Positions 43,647 through 53,174 of a stretch of 64,000 bases of DNA are shown here, one piece after another. The stretch is taken from contig NZ_SWFP01000011.1 in assembly GCF_005869225.1 (NCBI RefSeq), forward strand, positions 1 through 64,000, given 5' to 3'. Origin of the DNA: Dyadobacter bucti. Lineage in GTDB: Bacteria; Bacteroidota; Bacteroidia; Cytophagales; Spirosomataceae. Each line of letters opens with the position of its first letter. The stretch's first letter is position 1. The position numbers and the translations under genes are program-made. The notes under the pieces were generated by a model. It was not told the origin of the DNA. It made no database searches and saw only the letters and a program-made list of their open reading frames with translations.

Positions 43647-43813
43647 TATCTTGTAAACCAGGTCTTTATTTGTTAGTGTAATTATTTCAAAAAATAATTG
43701 AATCGTTGTGGGTATGTAATGCAGCAAATGGGACTATAGGTTGACTCTGATCGTACGGACGCATTGGGTCACTTAAAAATGTCCATTAAAGCAGTTCACA
43801 GGCTGCTGCACCC

Positions 43814-44917
43814 ATGCACAATTACAACGATTACACCATTGAAGATTTAGCCCGGGATGATTATTTCCGGACTTCCATGCTCCATCCCGACAGGGAATCA
43901 ACCGCATTCTGGCAAGCGTGGACCGCAGCCCGTCCCGACCATCGCGACCGCTACCAAAAGGCGCGCATCATTGTCTTTACTCTCGACCAACGTTATAATG
44001 CCCGGCTTCCAACGGAGGAAGTGGCGAATAGGGTCGGACAGATCATCGGCAGGCTGGACGAAATCGACTCGGTACCTCCTACCCAAAAGCCTTTCCTTTT
44101 TCATTACTGGTGGCGGGTGGCGGCGGTTTTCGTTGCTTCCTTGGGTTTTCTTTTATGGAATCTTCAGGATTCGTTAAAACCACAAGTCAGCCAAACTGTT
44201 CCAGAACAAGCTACTCAGGTGTCGAATGCACTTGTTGCCCGGAAAAATGATACACACCATAATCAGACGCTCATTCTCAGTGACAGTAGCATTGTTACCC
44301 TCTTTCCGGGAAGTACGCTGCAATTTCCGGGAACATTCGCCGGCGAAAGTCGGAAGGTTACGCTGAGTGGCGATGCTTTTTTTGAGGTATCCCACGGTGC
44401 CAAGCCATTCCTGGTGTATGCGGGCGAAACCATCACTCAGGTATGGGGAACGCGTTTCCGGGTCACTGCATTTCCGAAAGACGATCTTGTTAAGGTCAGC
44501 GTGAAAAGCGGGAAGGTATCTGTCCACAAGTCAAGCGAATTTGAACTTCCGGCCAGTGCAGCGAGTAAGCCCGCGCCCGGTATCATGCTTACCATGCATC
44601 AGCAGGCCGTATTTGACAGAAATGACCTGCTATTGGAAAAATCCCAACTCAAAAACCTGGAAATCATTACGCAGGATACCGATTTGCGCGAGCAGGTTTT
44701 TGTCGATACGCCTGTGGCTGAGGTATTTAAAGAACTGGAAAATCTGTATGGAATTGAAATTGCATTCGACAAACACACTTTTGCCAGCTGCCGGATCATT
44801 ACCTCGTTCCGCGGAGAAACACTCACCGAAAGAATAAACAGCATTTGCGAAGCCATAGAAGCACATTATGAGCCTGAGAATGGCGGGATTGTGATTCTGG
44901 GAGAGGGATGCCGTTGA
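43814..44917 (+). CDS. FecR-family anti-sigma factor
   Basis: A 367-residue inner-membrane protein with a cytoplasmic N-terminal sigma-binding part (about 1-95, ending in PFLFHYWW), one membrane segment (about 98-117, RVAAVFVASLGFLLW) and a periplasmic FecR domain (QTLILSDSSIVTLFPGSTLQFPGTFAGESRKVTLSGDAFFEVSHG). A C-terminal secretin/TonB-like segment follows (VFVDTPVAEVFKELENLYGIEIAFDKHTF, about 295-355), the STN-contacting part. It should hold the sigma factor at 43041 until SusC 45110 signals substrate arrival. The 167-base spacer before it carries no clear promoter. Confidence 0.93.
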   Translation: MHNYNDYTIEDLARDDYFRTSMLHPDRESTAFWQAWTAARPDHRDRYQKARIIVFTLDQRYNARLPTEEVANRVGQIIGRLDEIDSVPPTQKPFLFHYWWRVAAVFVASLGFLLWNLQDSLKPQVSQTVPEQATQVSNALVARKNDTHHNQTLILSDSSIVTLFPGSTLQFPGTFAGESRKVTLSGDAFFEVSHGAKPFLVYAGETITQVWGTRFRVTAFPKDDLVKVSVKSGKVSVHKSSEFELPASAASKPAPGIMLTMHQQAVFDRNDLLLEKSQLKNLEIITQDTDLREQVFVDTPVAEVFKELENLYGIEIAFDKHTFASCRIITSFRGETLTERINSICEAIEAHYEPENGGIVILGEGCR

Positions 44918-44971
44918 GGGACAGCATACATCTAAAAAACCTGCCTATGACCTAAACCTTTTCCAGAAAAA

Positions 44972-45002
44972 AGGCTGATGGTGTTTGAGCCACCACCAGC
45001 CT
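44972..45002 (-). terminator. Hairpin in the fecR-susC spacer
   Basis: AGGCTGATGGTG and CACCACCAGCCT pair with one mismatch over 12 positions around a 7-base loop. The T-run (TTTTTT) lies only on the minus-strand side. On the plus strand it could act as an RNA processing or attenuation element before susC; on the minus strand it resembles an intrinsic terminator for antisense transcripts. Confidence 0.45.
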
Positions 45003-45109
45003 GCTCCCGTCAACATTGTACCCTCGTACGTATGCCAATCTTCCAGGAAGATGAACGGGATTCTTTTGCCTTCAACCCTAATCAAGTCTATGACAAAACG
45101 ATCAAATTT

Positions 45110-48100
45110 ATGAAAAAACAAAGACAAGCGCTTTGGCTGGCACGTACAATTATGAAAATATCAATACATCAGCTTTTGTTGGTTTTTCTGTTCGCAGGAG
45201 TGAGCCTCGCCCGACCGGCCGATGCCCAGAATGCATTGAACCAGAAAATATCCATTCACGCAGAAAATGAAGGATTACGCAGCGTTCTGAACCAGATACA
45301 GAAGCTGGCCGATGTGCATTTTACCTATACCTCAAACCTGATTTCACCCGATCAGAAGGTGACCGTGCGTGCGCACCAGCAAGCATTGTCCAGCGTGCTC
45401 GACGAGATGCTGCTTAAAGCCGGGATCCGGTACAAGTTGCAGGGAAAGCAGATTATCCTGCAAAAGGCTGTCAATCAATCCAGACGTGAAAGCGACGAGC
45501 AGACCAACCTGCCGGAAAGCGATGCCCGTCAGGATAGAAATATCCGGGGAACTGTCAAAGATGATCGAGGCGAGGTGCTTCCGGGCGTAAGCGTGATGCT
45601 GAAAGGCTCGCAACGCGGTACACTTACCAACACGGACGGCGCCTTCGAAATTAGCGTTCCCGACGAAAATGCGACGCTAATTCTCTCTTACGTTGGCTAC
45701 GTCAACAAGGAAATCCTCGTCGGAGACCAGACTACTTTTAACATTGTTTTGGAATCGGATGTTAAAATGCTGGACGCGGTAGTGGTTACTGCGCTCGGAT
45801 TTAAAGAATCTGCTGATAAGCTTGGATCTACAAGCTCGAAAATTACCGATAAGAGCATCGCGGCTTCCGGCGAAACGAGTCTGCTGAATAAAATGGCTGG
45901 AAAGGCCTCCGGCGTCTTCATCGGCAGGTCTTCCGGCAGCGACCCGGGCGGCGGCTCCTTTGTGCAGATCAGGGGTGCGAGTACCTTGTCGGGTTCGTCG
46001 CAGCCGCTGTATATTGTTGACGGTGTGCCTATTAACAGCTCGGTTCATGGCGGCACCAACATTCGTGGCGTCGTGCAGCAATCGCGCGTCAATGACATTA
46101 ATCCCGACGATATCGCTTCCATTCAGGTATTGAAAGGCGCTTCGGCTGCCGCACTATGGGGATCGCGGGCTGCTAACGGTGTGATCGTGATTACTACCAA
46201 AAATGGCTCATTCAATGACAAAATGCGCATTTCATTCAAATCCAGCTATTCAATGGATGAAATCAACCGCTACCACCAGAGGCAAACTGCATTTGGCCAG
46301 GGCGACCAGGGGAAATTCAATCCTGCTTCGGGAAATGCCTGGGGCGACAAGATCGAAGCCAGGGCAGGCGGTCCCGATGAGGTGAATACTGCGGGTGAGT
46401 TTTTTGAAGGTTACCAGACTGGAAAACGATACTATCCCATTATCAAGAAGAATTCGCGCGATGTTTTTGCCGATGATCAGTTTAATTCGATTTTCAGAAA
46501 CGGATATGCGGTCGATAACAGCCTCAGTTTGAGTGGTGGCGGGACTAACTCCAACTACCTGTTCAGCCTGAGCGACGTGTATCAAAAGGGCGTTTTCAGA
46601 CAAAACAGTGATTACAGGAGGAGCACCATCAGGCTGAATATCGAAAGCAAGCTCAGCGAGATCATCAAACTTTCCACGCACGCATCTTATGCGATGATCC
46701 GGTCCGAGCGCGTTCAGCGGTCTAACAATACGGCCGGTATGCTGCTGGGTTATTACCGGATGACGCCCGATTTTGACATCACCGATTACAAAGGCAACTA
46801 TTACAGCGGCCCCAATGCAGCGCCGGTTGTAAACAGGCAGCGCTCGTACCGGAATTATCTGGGAAACAGCTCCAACCCGGTGTATAACAACCCGTTGTGG
46901 ACGATGATCGAGCAGAAAAACCCAAATTCTGTGAACCGGTTTATCGGTAGCGCAGAGCTGACCATTACGCCAATAAAAGGATTGGATATCATCAACCGGT
47001 TTGGTATTGATAACTCTTCGGACGTTCGCCAAACGTATTTTCCTGTCAATTCCGCGCAGGCAGATGCGGTGAATTTGAATGGACGGTATGGTGAAGTGAA
47101 TATCCTTGAAAATCAGCTCAATTACGATCTGATCGGAAGGTATAGTCACCAGTTCAACCGCAATTTCTCGGCAAACCTGATCGCGGGTTTTAATTTAAAC
47201 GATCGGAAATATGCTGAGCTGGGCGGAGAAATGTCCGATTTTTTGATTGCCGACGGGCCCTGGAATTTTTCAAATGCACTGACGGTCAACAAGAATCCCA
47301 ATAACAGCAAAACCTATATCCGCAGCGCCCGGGCCTATTCGGTACTTGGCTTGTCGGTTTACGATGCTTTGTTCTTTAATTTTTCTTTCGCCGGTGAAGC
47401 CGCGTCAACTTTCGGAGAAGCTTCTGACAATACTTTTTACTATCCTTCCGGCGATGTTGCCTGGCAATTTTCGAAGTTGAAACTGTTCCAAAAGGCCAAT
47501 TGGCTGAATTTCGGAAAGCTGAGAGCATCTTACGGGGTGGTGGGTGTGCAGCCTGCGCCTTACCGGACGAGGACTTTGTTCGTACCCGGTAACTCACTTT
47601 ACGGAAACGGATCTTACCTGCAAAGCGCCAATTTTGGAAATGACCAACTGCGGCCCGAAAGGAAAACGGAATACGAAGCGGGTGCGGATCTGAGGTTTTT
47701 AGGGAACAGGCTGAGAACCGAGATTACCTACTATCAAAACAAAACAACCGACCTGCTGCTGTCTGTGCCAACACCTAATTCAACTGGTTTTTCAAGCGCA
47801 TATCAGAATGCCGGAACGATGCAGAACAAGGGCGTGGATTTTGATCTGAACTATGATGTTTTCAGAAAGAAAGACCTGACACTTTCGCTCAATTTTAACC
47901 TCAACAGAAACCGCAGTCTGGTAAATGATCTTGCCGGAGCGACGGCCGTGCAGGTGGGTGGTATCAGCGGTTATATGACGATCAATGCGCTGGAAGGTCA
48001 GCCGGTGGGCGTATTAATGGGCGGACATTATGCCCGCGACGACCAGGGTAACAAGATTTTTGATGCAAACGGTTTTCCTACTGTCAATGCAGCCAATGCC

Positions 48101-48685
48101 AAGATCGGCGATCCGAACCCCGACTGGCGAGGCGGGTTTGGAGCCAATCTTTCCTACAAGTCTTTCTCACTCGGATTGTTGTTTGAAACTTTCCAGGGCG
48201 GCGACTTTTTCGAAGGAACCCGAGGCGTCATGTACTCGCACGGAACGCATGAAGACGTAGGAAAAGAGGTGACTCTGAACAAAGACCTGAAAAATTTCAA
48301 AGGCACATTGATCCCAGCCGGGACTACGGTAAGGGGCAACATATCCGACCTGGGAGCAGGGGAAGTGCTGCTGGACGAATCGTATTACACGACTTTGGGC
48401 GGCGGTTTCAGCGGCTTGAAAGAACAGTTCGTCGTCGACGGAAGCTGGACCAGGCTGCGGGAGCTTTCGCTGGGTTATACTTTGCAATCCGAAGCTTTCA
48501 GAAAGGCGACCAAGCTGCGGTCTGTCGAGTTCAGACTGTCGGGCCGCAACCTTTTTCTGTGGACTGGCGTGCGCGGGATAGATCCTGATTCCAATCATAC
48601 GCAGGTTTCTCTGGGAAGAGGTCTGGATTACTTTGATAACCCCGGCACGAGATCCTACCTGTTTTCTTTACTCATTAACTATTAA
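45110..48685 (+). CDS. SusC/RagA-family TonB-dependent transporter with STN signalling domain
   Basis: The product has 1191 residues from the ATG at 45110. An in-frame ATG at 44978 precedes it, but the segment between overlaps the hairpin and gives no signal peptide. Order: signal sequence (about 15-40), STN domain (about 45-118, ISIHAENEGLRSVLNQIQKLADVHFTY), CarboxypepD_reg-like domain (NIRGTVKDDRGEVLPGVSVMLKG), TonB-box-like LDAVVVTALGFKE, plug, and barrel ending in RSYLFSLLINY. The STN domain implies signalling to FecR 43814 and the ECF sigma factor. It imports an oligosaccharide together with SusD 48697. Confidence 0.95.
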   Translation: MKKQRQALWLARTIMKISIHQLLLVFLFAGVSLARPADAQNALNQKISIHAENEGLRSVLNQIQKLADVHFTYTSNLISPDQKVTVRAHQQALSSVLDEMLLKAGIRYKLQGKQIILQKAVNQSRRESDEQTNLPESDARQDRNIRGTVKDDRGEVLPGVSVMLKGSQRGTLTNTDGAFEISVPDENATLILSYVGYVNKEILVGDQTTFNIVLESDVKMLDAVVVTALGFKESADKLGSTSSKITDKSIAASGETSLLNKMAGKASGVFIGRSSGSDPGGGSFVQIRGASTLSGSSQPLYIVDGVPINSSVHGGTNIRGVVQQSRVNDINPDDIASIQVLKGASAAALWGSRAANGVIVITTKNGSFNDKMRISFKSSYSMDEINRYHQRQTAFGQGDQGKFNPASGNAWGDKIEARAGGPDEVNTAGEFFEGYQTGKRYYPIIKKNSRDVFADDQFNSIFRNGYAVDNSLSLSGGGTNSNYLFSLSDVYQKGVFRQNSDYRRSTIRLNIESKLSEIIKLSTHASYAMIRSERVQRSNNTAGMLLGYYRMTPDFDITDYKGNYYSGPNAAPVVNRQRSYRNYLGNSSNPVYNNPLWTMIEQKNPNSVNRFIGSAELTITPIKGLDIINRFGIDNSSDVRQTYFPVNSAQADAVNLNGRYGEVNILENQLNYDLIGRYSHQFNRNFSANLIAGFNLNDRKYAELGGEMSDFLIADGPWNFSNALTVNKNPNNSKTYIRSARAYSVLGLSVYDALFFNFSFAGEAASTFGEASDNTFYYPSGDVAWQFSKLKLFQKANWLNFGKLRASYGVVGVQPAPYRTRTLFVPGNSLYGNGSYLQSANFGNDQLRPERKTEYEAGADLRFLGNRLRTEITYYQNKTTDLLLSVPTPNSTGFSSAYQNAGTMQNKGVDFDLNYDVFRKKDLTLSLNFNLNRNRSLVNDLAGATAVQVGGISGYMTINALEGQPVGVLMGGHYARDDQGNKIFDANGFPTVNAANAKIGDPNPDWRGGFGANLSYKSFSLGLLFETFQGGDFFEGTRGVMYSHGTHEDVGKEVTLNKDLKNFKGTLIPAGTTVRGNISDLGAGEVLLDESYYTTLGGGFSGLKEQFVVDGSWTRLRELSLGYTLQSEAFRKATKLRSVEFRLSGRNLFLWTGVRGIDPDSNHTQVSLGRGLDYFDNPGTRSYLFSLLINY

Positions 48686-48696
48686 TTAGTTACCTC

Positions 48697-50148
48697 ATGA
48701 AAAGACTGTTTCATTTTGCTATAACGACCGTTTTTGTTTTTACAACCTCGTGTTCCAATTTTGTAAAGGACATGAATGTGGACCCGAATAATGTAACCGA
48801 TGCGCCGGCGGATATGATGCTCACAGGTGCGCAGGTGGCGTCCATTAACTTCAATGGGTCACGGATCGCGATCATTTCCAATATGTGGTCGGGTTACATG
48901 ACAGGGATTCAAAGGCAGTACCTGAATTATCAGAACTACCAGTACACGGCGGTGGAAACCGAAGATGCCTGGACTTACATTTATAATCAAACCTACATTC
49001 AGCTCGAAAAAGCAATCGGCAAATACAGGGAGGCGGATAATCAGCGCGGTATCGGCATTGCAAGAGTGGTTCAGGCTTATGTAATGGGTTCGGGAGCAGC
49101 GCTTTATGGCGATATTCCATTCTCTCAGTTTGGTAATCCGCAGCAATTTCCCAATCCTGTTTTCGATCCGCAGGCGAGTGTGTATGCGGGTGTTCAAAAG
49201 CTGCTCGATGAAGGAATTGTGGCGCTGGAATCGGGAAAAGGTGCGGTGACAAACAAGGCCGACATTTTCTTTAATGGCGATGCTGCCAAATGGATTGCAG
49301 TAGCGCATTCATTGAAAGCGAGGCTTTATATGGAAACAAGGGAGTACGATAAGGCTTATAGTGAAGCATTAAAAGGCATTGTAAGTCCGGCCGGTTCTTT
49401 GCTGAGTCCGCACACGGCAACTGCAGGAACGCGCAACCGCTATTATCTGCATAATGTGGAAGAACGCGCGGGCGATGTGAGCGCCAGAAATGCCTATCTG
49501 ACAACCATTCTTGATCCAGCTGCAAAGACATACCGGGGTAACGCGAAAACGGATGAGACGGCGCGGTTTAATTTTTACTATGTCAATCTGGGTACTAAAG
49601 GCATTACCGGCGAAATAGAGCCCAATTACCTTTCCGTAGGCCGCGGCGATTCATTGAATGGGGCTATTGCAATGAATGCATCTTCGCCGATGGTTACCTA
49701 CGAAGAAAACCTGCTGACCCTGGCAGAGGCTGCGGCCAGAAAGCCTGACTTTACTCTGGCATTAACGCACCTGAATAATTTCCGCGAGTTTATGAGCTCG
49801 GGCGGATACATTGACGCTACGTACCGGTCGAGGTACAGCCTTAAATATGACGCTTATGCAGAGGCAGATTTCACTGCCGGCGGGATTGCGAATCCGGCCA
49901 GTCTTGACAAAACGCGGGCACTTTTGGAAGAGGTTTTGGAAGAACGGTATGTCACTTTCTTTGTTAGGCTGATCGGTTTCAATGATATCAGAAGAACGCG
50001 TAAAGAAGGAATTGGTATCAAACTCACGCCTTCCACAGGCAACCGTTTGCCTGAAAGGTTCTTCTACGGGCAAAATGAGATCAACTCCAATGCAAGTACC
50101 CCCAATCCTTTGCCAAACCTTTTCGAGCCTACGGCGGTCAACAAATAA
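48697..50148 (+). CDS. SusD-family (SusD-like_2) outer-membrane lipoprotein
   Basis: A 483-residue lipoprotein (lipobox VFTTSC, Cys about residue 19) with the SusD-like_2 start CSNFVKDMNVDPNNVTDAPADMMLTGA and the helical glycan-binding core (SGYMTGIQRQYLNYQNYQ, MGSGAALYGDIPFSQFG, IGFNDIRRTRKEGIGIKLTP at the end). It follows susC by 11 bases and forms the lid of the transporter. It is not close in sequence to the SusD at 20060, so the two SusCD pairs probably take different ligands. Confidence 0.93.
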   Translation: MKRLFHFAITTVFVFTTSCSNFVKDMNVDPNNVTDAPADMMLTGAQVASINFNGSRIAIISNMWSGYMTGIQRQYLNYQNYQYTAVETEDAWTYIYNQTYIQLEKAIGKYREADNQRGIGIARVVQAYVMGSGAALYGDIPFSQFGNPQQFPNPVFDPQASVYAGVQKLLDEGIVALESGKGAVTNKADIFFNGDAAKWIAVAHSLKARLYMETREYDKAYSEALKGIVSPAGSLLSPHTATAGTRNRYYLHNVEERAGDVSARNAYLTTILDPAAKTYRGNAKTDETARFNFYYVNLGTKGITGEIEPNYLSVGRGDSLNGAIAMNASSPMVTYEENLLTLAEAAARKPDFTLALTHLNNFREFMSSGGYIDATYRSRYSLKYDAYAEADFTAGGIANPASLDKTRALLEEVLEERYVTFFVRLIGFNDIRRTRKEGIGIKLTPSTGNRLPERFFYGQNEINSNASTPNPLPNLFEPTAVNK

Positions 50149-50188
50149 GTGAATCAATCCATTGATAGCGAGTAGTAAAGACCAAATA

Positions 50189-52369
50189 ATGATGCATAAA
50201 CAACGACGATATCCTTTGATGCCAAACTTCCGGTTTTATTTAGCAGCCATTCTTTTCTTGTCGATTTGCGGAAGCCCGGCTAGCGGCGAAACCATAATCC
50301 GCAAGGCCAAAGCTACGCTGACGCCGGTGGAAATGAACAAGGAGGATACGCTGAAATTTACCCTCCGCAATGGCGAAACCCGGACGATGGTATTGAAGGA
50401 AATTTCGTCGGACGTCATCATTACCAACCTCGGCAAACTCAGGGAAGACCAGCCGGGCGGCGCCACGCTTTACCATTTTACCTGTCAGGTTCTGATCGAC
50501 GGGCATCTGATGAAAATGGAGCGTTATGTAGGTTCGCAGGAAAGCTTTTATGAGCCTTATGTGATCAATGGAATGCGGATCTGGTTCGACGGGGTGAACA
50601 CGATCGGGCAGATTATCAAGGACGAGCACGGCGGAAAAAGCAGCGAATCCGTGCCGCACAAACACGCGCGTTTTGCGGTGACTGACATGACCAGCCGCAT
50701 TGCGCCATCGAAACTTTACCCGATGTTTCCCAGCAGCGAAAATTTCCTGCGTATCTCAAACAGCTACAACGGCGACGATTGCTGGATGGGTGCTTACAAC
50801 GGGTTTGAGCTGCACGGCGGCCTGGATCTGAACAATCCTTCGGGTACCCCACACTTTACGCCGTTTCCGATCGATGACCATTTCTTTGTTTTCAGTCTGG
50901 AAAAGGGCGATAACAACAACCGGTGGCGAGGCATTCATACCTGGGAAAACGGTGATCAGTGGAGCATTCAGAATCACCACATGCTCAACCTTCGCATCCC
51001 GGAGCATACGCCCATTGGCGCAGGCGTGTATTATTCGGACGGGGCGGGGGTGCATGTAGGTAATAACAACCATTCGCACTTTGTATTTCGGGTCAAAACA
51101 ACAGAAAATGAGTCGGAGATTTTGCTCGATCCGTGGATTTTGTTCTGGCAGACTTTTGAAGATAACCGCGAGCGGGCCGGTGAAACCAAAGCGATCATCG
51201 GTCCGCTACGTCCGGGGAAGACAGGGGCAGGGGTTTCGTTTATTGGTGAAAAATCGCGCAATGAATACAAAACTGCTGGCCGGGAGCTGTTGTACTACTG
51301 GACATTCGGCGATGGCGGCACGGCAATCGAAAAGAATCCAAAGCACGTTTTCGTAAATCCTGGCATTTATCCGGTGACGCTTTTGGTAGACGACGGCGTT
51401 GCCCGCAGCAGCTTTACGCAGCATATCACGATTGATGGCCCGAATGGAAATTCTGCGTCAAAAGTAACCCCTGCATTGGCATGGGCCTGCGGGGAAGAGC
51501 CTTCGTTCAGAATCCGCCCGGCGCATGTCATGGATGTGTATGCATTGGATAGAAAATTTATCCCAAATTCACTTCACTTTCTAGCCCGGCCAACGAGGCC
51601 GCAGCCTAATGCAAAAACGGTCGCGCTGGTGAATATTGGCAAAGGTGTATTTGAGAAAGTCAATGCGCCAAAGATTGAGTACCTGAGCGGAAAAGGCTGG
51701 CTAAATCTGGAAGCGGAAGGGCAGGGGAATGAGCAGAAATTGAAGGTTTTCGTCAATGCGACTGGTCTGGGTGCCGGCGTTTACAGCGCTCGTATACGCG
51801 TGGAGGTTCCGGGCAGCGTGAATGCAGTGCAATATATTATGGTAAACCTGACGATCCCGACTTATCCTCCAGCGCACAATGAAACCGGAAACCTCAAACG
51901 CGAGATCGTCGACAATGCGGATGTGCGTGAAAACCGGTTTTACAGTACGCCTTACTTTTGGGTTGCGCCGCAGTTTAAAAGATGGAAGGAAAAAGGGGTC
52001 GGTGATCTATACCTGACCAATGGCGGCAGGGCTGCGGAAGGCGAATTTGTGAGGTTCAGGCCGGATCTGGCGGCAGGTACTTACGAGCTTTTGTTCTCAG
52101 AGCAAACCCCTTTTGACCCGCAACTCCGCGCAACTGCAAATGGGAAAAAATACCCGGTTGATGGTAAACTGAATGCGGTACCGAGGTTTAAAGTGAAGGT
52201 TTATTCCAAAAGAGGCGAACAGGAAATCTGGGTAAAGCCAACTGCGTCCCTCTCCATTGGGAAATTTGAGTTCCTGGAAGGAATGGACGGGTATGTGGAT
52301 ATTGTCAGCGAAGGTTCGGAAGGGCAGGTGCTGGTTGATGCGATTATTTTCAGGAAAATCCAGGAGTAG
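50189..52369 (+). CDS. Secreted multidomain protein: degenerate M23-like region, PKD, golvesin-type C-terminus
   Basis: The product has 726 residues from the ATG at 50189, with signal peptide MPNFRFYLAAILFLSICGSPASGE (from about residue 10). Residues about 190-360 contain AYNGFELHGGLDLNNPSGTPHFTPFP, whose HGGLD fits the HxxxD motif of M23 peptidases, but the later HxH is uncertain (NHHML). Residues about 370-430 form a PKD domain (LLYYWTFGDGGTAIEKNPKHVFVNPGIYPVTLLVDD). The last 140 residues resemble golvesin/xly-type C-terminal domains. It is part of the SusCD unit, 40 bases after susD. It may be a surface glycan-binding or cell-wall-type hydrolase. Confidence 0.65.
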   Translation: MMHKQRRYPLMPNFRFYLAAILFLSICGSPASGETIIRKAKATLTPVEMNKEDTLKFTLRNGETRTMVLKEISSDVIITNLGKLREDQPGGATLYHFTCQVLIDGHLMKMERYVGSQESFYEPYVINGMRIWFDGVNTIGQIIKDEHGGKSSESVPHKHARFAVTDMTSRIAPSKLYPMFPSSENFLRISNSYNGDDCWMGAYNGFELHGGLDLNNPSGTPHFTPFPIDDHFFVFSLEKGDNNNRWRGIHTWENGDQWSIQNHHMLNLRIPEHTPIGAGVYYSDGAGVHVGNNNHSHFVFRVKTTENESEILLDPWILFWQTFEDNRERAGETKAIIGPLRPGKTGAGVSFIGEKSRNEYKTAGRELLYYWTFGDGGTAIEKNPKHVFVNPGIYPVTLLVDDGVARSSFTQHITIDGPNGNSASKVTPALAWACGEEPSFRIRPAHVMDVYALDRKFIPNSLHFLARPTRPQPNAKTVALVNIGKGVFEKVNAPKIEYLSGKGWLNLEAEGQGNEQKLKVFVNATGLGAGVYSARIRVEVPGSVNAVQYIMVNLTIPTYPPAHNETGNLKREIVDNADVRENRFYSTPYFWVAPQFKRWKEKGVGDLYLTNGGRAAEGEFVRFRPDLAAGTYELLFSEQTPFDPQLRATANGKKYPVDGKLNAVPRFKVKVYSKRGEQEIWVKPTASLSIGKFEFLEGMDGYVDIVSEGSEGQVLVDAIIFRKIQE

Positions 52370-52393
52370 AGATTGAACCCATTATTGATAGAA

Positions 52394-52846
52394 ATGAAAA
52401 AACAGTTAATGTATATAGCTGCGCTGATTTTGATGTGCAGCAATGCAAGCTTTTCCCAAAAACAAAAAACACAATCCGCGGACGTGATTATTTACGGAGG
52501 AACTTCTGCGGCGATAACTGCTGCGGTCCAGGTTAGCAAGTCTGGAAAAACCGTGCTCGTCGTTTCCCCTGACAAGCACCTGGGCGGGTTGTCCGCAAGT
52601 GGGCTGGGTTTTACGGATACAGGTGACAAATCAGTGATCGGCGGTCTGGCCAGGGAGCTTTACCACCGCTTATACCTGCATTACGACAAACCCGGAGCAT
52701 GGAAATGGCAGAAAAAGGAGGAGTATGGCAACAAAGGTCAGGGGACACCTGCAATGGATGGGACTGAACGTACGATGTGGATATTTGAACCGCACGCGGC
52801 GGAGCAGGTTTTTGAAGATTTTGTCAAAGCAGGATTTGGATTATGA
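52394..52846 (+). pseudogene. FAD-dependent oxidoreductase truncated after the N-terminal domain
   Basis: 150 residues only. A signal peptide (MKKQLMYIAALILMCSNASFSQ) and the FAD-binding start (ADVIIYGGTSAAITAAVQVSKSGKTVLVVSPDKHLGGLSASGLGFTDTG) match FAD_oxidored-family secreted proteins. These are usually more than 500 residues and common in polysaccharide loci. The frame ends at 52846 right after FVKAGFGL, and downstream sequence shows no continuation, so about 70 percent is missing. It was the last gene of the SusCD operon before the decayed region. The remaining domain could still bind FAD but lacks the substrate-binding part. Confidence 0.8.
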
Positions 52847-53174
52847 GAAGTTGAGAGAGCAGCTTTTAAAGATAAACAGAAGTTAGAGCTTTAAAATGTT
52901 CTTTTTTACTTGCTTCCCATTTTATACTATACATCAGTAACCGTCATTCTGCACAAATTCCGGGCTGCTGGTAATTACCGCAATAGCCACTATACTGATG
53001 GCAGATGAAATGGTGTTCAGACGTTGGTGGCAGAGAACGGTCGTGTTATTAATTTACAGCATAGACCTTCCGAAACATTTGAATTTTAGACTTGTTTTGC
53101 ACTATTTTAACAGGAATTCTTTGCACAGGCGGGTGTAATTTACCAACTTGCCCACTACAAAACAGCTAATCTAA
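52847..53174. other. Junction region between the truncated oxidoreductase and gene 53175
   Basis: Contains the susD tail remnant (52934-52988) and otherwise nothing recognised. A TTTTGC at 53093-53098 and a TTCTTTG at 53120-53126 could be a weak promoter for 53175. Confidence 0.4.
52934..52988 (-). pseudogene. 3' tail of a susD gene
   Basis: The minus strand reads AIAVITSSPEFVQNDGY then TGA. This matches the end of the intact SusD at 20060 (AIAVITSSPAIVQNQGY). About 18 codons remain, directly beyond the truncated oxidoreductase, so a deletion or recombination joined two glycan loci here. Confidence 0.75.

Noticed and set aside
46250..47149. 299-codon minus-strand frame inside susC 45110
   Set aside because: Antisense shadow of a long GC-biased gene; its translation shows no domain, and the sense frame is an unmistakable SusC.
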